From assembly GCF_030272615.1 (NCBI RefSeq), contig NC_081414.1:338996502-339060501 (forward strand): a stretch of DNA of 64,000 nt, read 5' to 3'. The notes under the pieces are model-generated. The model was not told where the DNA came from. It saw only the letters and a program-made list of their open reading frames with translations, and searched no databases. Below are positions 57,908-64,000 of this stretch, piece after piece. This DNA comes from Cryptomeria japonica (taxonomy: Eukaryota; Streptophyta; Pinopsida; Cupressales; Cupressaceae). How positions within the stretch are numbered: the stretch's first letter is position 1; each line of letters starts with the position of its first letter. The position numbers were made by a program, and so were the translations under genes.

Positions 57908-59125
57908 AAGAGAAAACCTAAGAAAATGCTAACTCGACATCATACTCAGGAAGCCAAATAAATAGAAAATCAAATTAAAACTATAGAAAATCAAATTAAA
58001 ACTATAGAAAATCATGACCAATCAAAATATTACAAAATAATATATTTCTTACCTACCCATCTCAAAACCAAGGTAAGAATAATTAAATATTATTTACTTT
58101 ACTTACCCAAAAATATAACCAATACAATAATAAGGTAGGTAGAAAGAATATACCAAGCAACCCAAGAGACTAAAAAGAGAATAATGGTAATTACTCATAA
58201 AATCATGGGCACAAATAATTATTAAATCCCAATAATAAATAAATAAGCCAAGGCTATGTTAAATTAAAGCCATAATAATAAATCAAAGACTATTTATATA
58301 AATTAATATTCTAATTAATAATGAAGCCTTTCCTTTTTTTTCTTTTTTTTTTAAAAGCCTGGTAAACTTTTTAATGTGACTGGTGACATTGGCATGACAC
58401 GCCCTCTGGCTCCACGTGAAATGCTTTTGACCATGAGCTATGAACTGGTGAGGCCACAACTGGGGGACCTCATCCCCACACTTCACTTGTTCAAACCCGC
58501 GAGCACAACGACCCAGCGAAGACTTAAGGCCTACGAGCATAATGGCCCAACAGGGGTTTGAACCTTGGTGACCGCTTCACCAACGAAGTTTTTTAACCGC
58601 GACACTACATGTCCGAAGACATAATAAAGCGTTTCCTTACCAAATGATGATAATAATATTAATTTATCAACACTTATTATTAAATATTATACCAACTATC
58701 TATTTAATTAATTATTATAAACTATATGAATCTTTTATTTTAATTTAACATTATTAAACTATATAAATTAATTTAATAAAATAATTAATAATTAACCAAA
58801 CTACACAAAGAAAGCCACCATAAAAATAATCCAAGAAAGCATGACACTCTAACCACGACTCATGCCAAGACTCTAAACTGACAAGGGTAATCAATCTTAA
58901 ATCTAGAGTGTAGAATGAGATTTATAAACCTATTTGGGTTTCCACATGAAAATCTTGCATCCGCAAAGCCATGATACAACATATACGATATATAATACAG
59001 GCAGGTGATAGAGAATCACAATGGCGCATCTCGCTCGCAATGAATGATGTGACATCCTCCCTATCATAAAGACAATAGAAGACACTCGCAACCAATCAAA
59101 CAATATCATAATAAATCTCACATCT
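57908..59125 (-). repeat. Element A 5' LTR, second segment (contains a SINE)
   Basis: Matches 17660-18175 and 24853-25266 of the left LTR. Interrupted by the SINE at 58336-58620; ends at CTCACATC where element D was inserted or joined. Confidence 0.75.
58336..58620 (-). mobile_element. tRNA-derived SINE
   Basis: The unit is flanked by 18-bp direct repeats with two mismatches, at 58318-58335 and 58621-58638 (ATAATRAAGCSTTTCCTT). The left LTR of element A has the single copy near 18056-18080, an empty site. On the minus strand it begins GTCTTCGGACATGTAGTG and has a canonical RNA polymerase III B box, GGTTCAAACCCC (58553-58564). An A-box-like TAGTGTCGCGGTT lies about 40 bp upstream. The 3' end is an A-rich tail (plus-strand T run, 58336-58352). 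It encodes nothing and would depend on a LINE for movement. Length 285 bp is typical of plant SINEs. Confidence 0.88.
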
Positions 59126-60115
59126 TGATCACAAAACAATTTTCTTTTTGATACTTATCCACAATAGCTTGTGACAGTCTTACTCTGGTTTTCATTCAAG
59201 CCTTCAATGCTTGAAAATACTCATTTACATTTTTCTCCTTGTTCTCTCCCATATTGTTTAGTAAATCTAACAATTGTTTTCCTACCTATATGTCAAGACC
59301 AAAATCTCTAGCACCAATACCGGGCACTTGTTTGGTTATGTACAATATCAAACAAACAAGTAAGTTTCCAAATCTGAATGTTCCTTTCTTATCTCTTTTA
59401 ATCTTTCCCAAATTGTCTATCAACTCATCTTTAAGCCATTCACATATGTCTATCCTTGCATTATCATTGACCATATCATAGGCACTCTTGATACATAGGC
59501 TAGAAACTGAGTTCAACCTATTTGCATTTGTAGCCTTATAACCTAAGATCATACTGATAAATCTGATATTTATATCTTTTACATCATTTACCCTCAAAGA
59601 TCTTTTATCAAATGTTGCACCAGTTAGGTTTATCACTGTGTCATTTGAGACCTTCTTTGTTTTGTCCAGTCTGTTACTGGTGGAGGGTAACCCTGTTATA
59701 GATTTTATTGCTTCTTTTATGATTTTATGAATTGAGTCCAACCAAAAAAATTCACCATGTACTCTGTTTAACACAATCCTATGATATCCTTGGGAAAATC
59801 TAGGATACTAATAATTTTAGTGAAACCTACGGTTTCCACTATCTTATGTTCAGGCTTGACATTTCTAGATTCATCACAAATCACGGTTTTAAACATGTTC
59901 TTAATCTCATCATCACCTAATTCCTCAATATGACACTGTATATACATCCTAGGGTCTTCAACATATACTACTCATTTAGGGATTTGAGAAAATGCACCTA
60001 TGCTATCATCTTTCTTTGCAAATTCGAGAACTAGCTAGAATATGGGTCTAGGGCACTTAACAATTTAAACAACAGTAGGGTTTGCAATAAATTCAGGAGT
60101 GGATGAAGATGCCAT
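59126..60115 (-). pseudogene. Element D ORF2 (N-terminal part), homologue of H ORF2
   Basis: Starts MASSSTPEFIANPTVV at 60115, like MASASHTSSNAP in H. Shared landmarks in the same order: SQIPKWVVYVED-like (H: SQIPIGVIVEEG), VHGEFFWLDSIHKIIKEAI (H: VHGDKMYLEWMHDITPEAI), VNDVKDINIRFISMILGYK, RLNSVSSLCIKSAY (H: RINSVSAAAVNVAY), FRFGNLLVCLILY, PGIGARDFG (H: PGVGDIQW) and VDKYQKENCFVIK (H: IKKYEEDICFTIK). The best stop-free run is 59286-59774. Several stops elsewhere, including TAA near codon 17. Truncated where the element is cut at 59126. Function unknown. Confidence 0.8.
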
Positions 60116-60495
60116 AGCTATAAATACCTCAATCTGCCTTAAGGATGAATGATTTGATGGATTGCTTCACTTCTTCGCTTAGAATGCCTTCGCTCGGGAT
60201 TTTTTGCGCTCTCAAAGATTTGAATGCTCGGTGAATGAAAGAGGAGCAAAAATACTTGCTTTATAATGTTATTTTCTCCAACTACCACATTTAATGCTTG
60301 CTGGTTAAGTCACAACTTAACTCATCCACCGGTATAGAAGTAATTTCAACTTCTTACCATCAACCAAGAGAATAATAGCATGTTTTTCATTTTGTTGCTA
60401 AACCCCCAAAAGATTTTGCTTCAGTTAGATGAAGATTCTCCTGCTGGTGGAGTGTTACTCTATTCTGCTGGTGGAGGAGTATTCCTATCAACATT

Positions 60496-61543
60496 CTAAT
60501 ATGACTTTTTGATCCATTGTTTTGAGAATTCTTGCTTTACCTCTTCAAATTTTTCTTTACCTTTCAAACTCAGACCTTTATTATTTGTCGGTGAGGACTT
60601 GCTTCTACAAAATTTAGCAATATGTCCAATTTTGTTACAGGCATAACAAGTCACGTTGTTTTTCTGAATAGCTTTCCCATATCCTATGCTGGTATGTGTT
60701 TTGCATTGATTAGATAAGTGTCCAAATCTTCCACAAACATAACATCTTACATTCATTCTATAATTTTCTGAATTATGACCAACTTTGTTGCATTTTGAAC
60801 ATTGACCGATGGGTGTATTAGTGTTCTGATAATTTCTAGATCTACACTGATTTTCTCTATGACAATACTTGTTACAGTTAAAGCATTTTCCATTAAATTT
60901 GTAATTAGTAGGCTGTCTTACCGGTTTGCTATGATTATGATTGTTTGCAGTACCAGAGATTTCACCAACTTCAAAGCCAAGGCCATTTGTATCACCATTA
61001 GGTTTCTGATTCTTCAGCATGTCACCAAGTTCTTCTGAACTTTTCTTGAATTTATCCTTGTGTTGATTTGCAGCAGTTAGTTCATTCTCCAAGATTCCTT
61101 TCTATCTCATGAGTTCAGTTCTGTCATTTTGTGTGTGCATTAGATCTATCTTCCACATATCATTTTCATGACTGAGTCTTGTGTTTTCATTTCCAGCATT
61201 ATTTAGTCTTCTAACCAAGTCTTCTTCATTTTTCTTTCTGTCATCAATTTCTTTACAAAATCTCATAGTCATGTCCTGCATCTCATTCTTTGTTGTACTG
61301 ATTTCTTGTCTTAGCTTGTTTACCATATCATTAAGAGTTTCCTTTTCATCATTCTCATTTTGCATCTTTTCACAAAGTTCTCTCCTCTTGTTCCTTGCAA
61401 TAGTAAATTTTTCTTGAAGTGCTTGAATAATGTCCTGAGCAGCCTTCAGATCATCTTCTAGTTTGATATTCTTCACTTTTTCTGCATCATAGTCTGTAAG
61501 AGTTGTTTCCAATTTTTTTTCTCAAGTTTTCCATCTCTACCGG
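60496..61543 (-). pseudogene. Element D ORF1: coiled coil with four zinc knuckles
   Basis: The N-terminal half is a coiled coil (VKNIKLEDDLKAAQDIIQAL, MVNKLRQEISTTKNEMQDM). The C-terminal half has four CCHC units: CFNCNKYCHRENQC, CSKCNKVGHNSENY (last Cys changed to Tyr), CYVCGRFGHLSNQC and CYACNKIGHIAKFC, at about 60600-60905. Ends EFSKQWIKKSY at 60496. A TAG near 61102 and a frame change near 61512 interrupt it. Likely a nucleic-acid-binding, gag-like protein as in element H. Gln/Asn/Lys-rich spacing between knuckles. Confidence 0.85.
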
Positions 61544-61591
61544 TGATAAGATCTTCCTCAAGCTATTAGGCTTTTGAAAATAGAGGACCAG

Positions 61592-61605
61592 GATCTGATA
61601 CCAAT
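61592..61605 (-). other. Element D primer-binding site
   Basis: Minus-strand ATTGGTATCAGATC, one base off the tRNA-Met complement, adjacent to the LTR. Confidence 0.8.
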
Positions 61606-62505
61606 TGTTAGGATTCCCAAAGATACTGAGAGAGGGGGGGGTGAATCAGTATCTAACTAGTATATAAATTTACTTGACTTAAAACATGAAGAGCATATTA
61701 TAACTGTGTACCGATAAACTAGAAATAATGCAGTAACTAAGAACAATAACAAAAACATGAGAAGCACACCATAACACAGTATTTTAATGAGGAAACCCAG
61801 TGTGGGAAAAACCTTGGTGGGATTTGTGACCCACAATATTCTCTTACTGGCCAATAAGAGAATATTAATTTTACAATAGGGGCCTGCACATGCAGGAAGG
61901 CCAAGTGTCTGGAGCTCACTGCTCAATTACAAAAGAAGTCACACTGACTTACAAAAAGGATTATAAAAATCCAATGTCTTGTACTGCTTCAGATTAGCAT
62001 CTACTATGCCAGGTTCAGTACCGGTTTAAGCTCTGCTACATACATAAACCCTTAACCAATAATTTGCATACTAGGTCTACATAATTTCACCTATATCCTA
62101 TTACAAAATGATCTACAATGATCTCATACATATATGAGTCATATTACAACTCGCCATATTAGCTTACAATGATTTTACAATTAATTACAAAATACATTTT
62201 AAACAAAATTGAAGTCGGCCAAGGTGCCAGTATCCTTTCTTTCAATGGTAAAAGTTTCTTCATAATCTATTCCTTCCTTTTGAGAGAAACCACAAGCTAC
62301 AAACCTAGCTTTATATTTTTCAATACTACCATCAACATTATGTTTAATTTTAAACAACCATTTAGAGGAAACAACTGACTTACCTGTATGCCGATGTTGG
62401 TGCTGGTATCTTTGTCTTGCTGGTGTCATATGATTACAAGGTTGCCATCAATGACAAAACCTTCAATCACCTACAATTTCTCATTGGAGTGTGCATTTGC
62501 CAACA
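61606..62505 (-). repeat. Element D 5' LTR with a Copia RT fragment inside
   Basis: 900 bp with TG...CA ends (plus reading TGTTAGGATTCCC to TTTGCCAACA). Near the left end it has the ATACTGAGAG...TGAATCAGTAT inverted repeat shared with Copia-B and Copia-E. At 62199-62429 the minus strand encodes a recognisable piece of Copia RT (KSVVSSKWLFKIKHNVDG, then KYKARFVACGFSQKEGIDY). This piece is either captured sequence in the LTR or debris of another element. Confidence 0.7.
62199..62429 (-). pseudogene. Copia reverse transcriptase fragment
   Basis: About 75 codons matching the N-terminal RT signature of RVT_2 (KWLFKIKHNVDGSIEKYKAR, VACGFSQKEGIDYEETF). It is a different lineage from Copia-B, C and E, whose equivalent is KWVFRNKLNE...VCKGYAQEEGEDY. 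Just left of the RT-like part the frame ends in unrelated sequence. A further stretch at 62450-62500 (reading LIGDCRFCH-like and similar on the minus strand) is not assignable. Confidence 0.75.
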
Positions 62506-62779
62506 AAAATATCCTCAAATCATTGTAAAAGAATATAAACATCACATAGAAAGAGATACATATAAGTCATCAAATGAGAATCTATCATCATAATAACCCA
62601 TATAAAAATCCATAATGTCATCATCCACATGAAATAATAGTATCAAATGCATTATAACATGTCTAAATCATATGTAAAATCCATAAAAATCCACTAAAAG
62701 AATCTCAAAGTAGTCCAAGCTATAGAAATATAGTATATCGATGCACGAAAATAAAAAAAAATTAGGGGAGGACACTACA
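62506..62779 (-). repeat. Element A 5' LTR, last segment
   Basis: Continues the LTR after element D; 62506-62589 matches 25290-25375, and the end 62733-62779 matches 42139-42186. Ends GGACACTACA followed by TSD TGTAG. Confidence 0.78.
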
Positions 62780-62784
62780 TGTAG

Positions 62785-62904
62785 GAGAACACCCAGAAAA
62801 GGAAATGAAAGGAGGAAGACGACTACAAAGACCTCTTTAAGTTTCTCACCAAATATTGGGCTAGGATGCTCCCACCCAAGCTTATTCATGGCAAAAAGAA
62901 ATAG
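62785..62904 (+). pseudogene. Unknown extra ORF of LINE-1, 3' part
   Basis: After removal of element A and one TSD copy, the frame that ended with CAG at 15856-15858 resumes here: ENTQKRK, a TGA that would be CGA (Arg), KEEDDYKDLFKFLTKYWARM, then LPPKLIHGKKK and TAG at 62902-62904. It completes the coiled-coil C-terminus of the unknown protein. This in-frame continuity across 47 kb is strong evidence for the nesting. Confidence 0.75.
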
Positions 62905-63217
62905 GGATGTTTTCTACTTGGTGGTTTTTTTATATTTTGGATGGCCTTTGTGGCCTTAGTGTTTTTAGTTATGAACATAATTATAATCTTTGTTGATTAA
63001 TCTCAAATTGGTTATCTTTAGCCCTATGTGGCATATCTTATTATTTACTATGACTCTGTTAAACTTTGTTAATATGGTTAGTATGTTTAAGGTTTTTGAT
63101 AGAGGAAAGTTCTAGGAGGCTATGACTTTGTTGTTTTTCTACTGACAGTTGTTCTTCTACTGTTAATGTGATTGTAACTGGGTCAGCCCCTAGTTTTGGC
63201 TACTTTTAATATAAAAA
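62905..63217 (+). other. LINE-1 3' untranslated region and tail
   Basis: T-rich, ends GGGTCAGCCCCTAG then GGCTACTTTTAATATAAAAA, the style of plant L1-like 3' ends, followed by the right 15-bp TSD at 63218-63232. Confidence 0.7.
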
Positions 63218-63232
63218 ACATAATCATATTAT

Positions 63233-63363
63233 TTATCAGTTTCTTCTTTTACATTATTGACAAAAAAATTTTGTGTTCATACTTAGACATCTTTATCGAC
63301 ACATAATCTAAGGATAAATAATGTAGTAAGATTAAACATTTTTTTTCATCTCCAACTTATCAC
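63233..63363. other. Short unassigned stretch
   Basis: Sequence downstream of LINE-1, the pre-insertion partner of the sequence ending at 11345. No feature seen. Confidence 0.4.
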
Positions 63364-64000
63364 TGTCCTGCCTGTGAAGTGTGATATCTACAACTACAAC
63401 ACAAAACACTCAATAGATCATTACAAGCATGGTTAGCAAATAATAATAAAACAAATATGAACCATGACAAAGCAACCTATCACCTCCTAAGAGATGCAAG
63501 TGTGGATTTTCTCTCAGATCTGGATAAGTAATCCCAATGACTTGACTACACCTAGACGGAGGATTTAAAATGATAATGATATGCAAAGATGAGATTGATT
63601 ATGCTAGATTGATCCAAGAGAGTAATTAGGCTAATGATATGCATGATTAAGCTATGATGATGATACAATTAAGCTAGAAAAGAGATTGATTAAGCTACAT
63701 GATTCAACAATTATGCTAGAAAATGATCAAATTAAGCTAAATCTAAGATGCAATTGCTTAAAACAACAATTCTCAAATGACATGCCTATAGTAACAATGC
63801 ATAAGATGAAAATGGGATGGGATCCAAGTATTTATCCAAAATGAGGGATATTTATAGGATTTCCAAGGCCAGGGGTCAGGTGGCAGGAATCAATGGTCAA
63901 GATTGAGTCTGAATATATCAAGGGTGAAATTGGAGGAGGTTGGAGAAGAGGCTGGAGGAAGGGACACTTGTCATCTCTATGGTGACAAGTGTCAAGGAGC
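63364..64000. repeat. F-family LTR, second copy (runs off the window)
   Basis: Starts TGTCCTGCCTGTGAAGTG and follows solo LTR F in order (CATTACAAGCATGGTTAG, CTTGACTACACCTAGA, TTTATAGGATTT, TCTATGGTGACAAGTGTCAA). It may be a solo LTR or the end of a full element beyond the window. Confidence 0.8.

Larger units (their letters stand above)
59126..62505 (-). mobile_element. Element D: second member of the H family, 3' end missing
   Basis: Minus strand: 5' LTR 61606-62505, primer site 61592-61605, ORF1 60496-61543, ORF2 59126-60115. It then stops abruptly, and about 25 bp of element A are lost at the left junction, so the rest of ORF2, the polypurine tract and the 3' LTR are deleted. ORF order, the four-knuckle ORF1 and the N-terminal part of ORF2 match element H, though divergence is high enough that the LTRs do not obviously align. 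No pol domain in the interior. Confidence 0.82.
15859..62779 (-). mobile_element. Element A: long-LTR retrotransposon swollen by nested insertions
   Basis: The unit starts TGTAATGTCCGCC and ends GGACACTACA, giving TG...CA ends, and is flanked by TGCAG (15854-15858) and TGTAG (62780-62784), a 5-bp TSD with one C-to-T difference. Its LTR sequence is present twice in collinear order, each copy broken by younger elements. Left copy: 15859-18175, 24853-25375 and 42139-42186. Right copy: about 42460-42753, 57908-59125 and 62506-62779. A pyrimidine run TCCTCCCCCCTT (42187-42198) next to the left LTR reads as a polypurine tract on the minus strand, so the left LTR is the 3' LTR. The internal region is reduced to about 270 bp and no pol domain remains, so Gypsy versus Copia cannot be decided. 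The LTR would be roughly 3 kb. Confidence 0.75.
11361..63217 (+). mobile_element. LINE-1: 5'-truncated LINE split by a 47-kb nested insertion
   Basis: A perfect 15-bp direct repeat, ACATAATCATATTAT, flanks the unit at 11346-11360 and 63218-63232. The element begins abruptly inside the RT domain, as 5'-truncated target-primed insertions do, and ends with CTACTTTTAATATAAAAA, an A-rich LINE-like tail. Between these lie RT-RNase H (11361-14115), an extra unknown ORF (14567-15858, resuming at 62785) and a 3' untranslated region. The long-LTR element A (15859-62779) sits inside the extra ORF, and the frame reads straight across that junction, which independently supports the outer limits. Without A the LINE would be about 4.9 kb. 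L1-like assignment rests on the RT, zf-RVT and plant-type RNase H order. Confidence 0.85.

Noticed and set aside
15859-59125. Element A copies as a segmental duplication of host DNA
   Set aside because: TG...CA ends, a 5-bp TSD, a polypurine tract next to the left copy and in-frame closure of the LINE-1 ORF favour an LTR pair.

Overview
The window looks like a slice of a very large, transposon-dominated land-plant nuclear genome; a conifer or other gymnosperm is my guess from the repeat style, not something I can prove. I find no gene that looks like an intact host gene, and no tRNA, rRNA or CRISPR. Almost everything is a decayed mobile element, and most of it is a single nested stack that can be unpicked from target-site duplications (TSDs).

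Positions 1-11360. A short repeat (P) is split by a non-autonomous Mutator-like element (43-1589); an unoccupied copy of the same P sequence lies at 10404-10667. A complete but dead Copia retrotransposon (Copia-1, 2777-9063) has 368-bp LTRs, a tRNA-Met-type primer site, a polypurine tract and the TSD GGTTG. Its polyprotein has 12 premature stops and two frame changes.

Positions 11361-63217. One 5'-truncated LINE (LINE-1) spans this whole stretch, bounded by a perfect 15-bp TSD (11346-11360 and 63218-63232). Downstream of RT-RNase H it carries a further unknown ORF. That ORF is cut at 15858 by a long-LTR element (A, 15859-62779, TSD TGCAG/TGTAG) and resumes in frame at 62785. A has lost nearly all its internal region. 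Its two LTR copies contain, in order: LINE-2 (18196-24832, minus, 20-bp TSD); Copia-B (25376-42138, minus); Copia-C (42754-57907, minus); a tRNA-derived SINE (58336-58620, minus); and element D (59126-62505, minus). Copia-B contains Copia-E (27250-36792, minus, TSD CATCA). Copia-E contains two solo LTRs, G (29459-30557, TSD TGCTC) and F (35575-36599, TSD about GGTTC). Copia-C contains element H (43238-50866, plus, TSD AACCG/AACTG). The nesting is five levels deep (LINE-1 > A > Copia-B > Copia-E > solo LTR).

The most unusual content is the H/D family. These LTR elements have a primer site, and H also has a polypurine tract, but they encode no recognisable protease, integrase or reverse transcriptase. 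Instead each encodes a coiled-coil protein with four CCHC zinc knuckles (ORF1), followed by a large unknown protein (ORF2, about 1070 codons in H). The two copies are diverged and lie on opposite strands, yet both ORFs align between them. The unknown ORF at the 3' end of LINE-1 has a similar layout (globular part, then coiled coil).

Positions 63233-64000 hold a short unassigned stretch and the start of a second F-family LTR that runs off the window. Across the elements the premature stops are overwhelmingly TAG and TGA, with almost no TAA, as expected if decay was driven by deamination of methylated CHG and CG cytosines.
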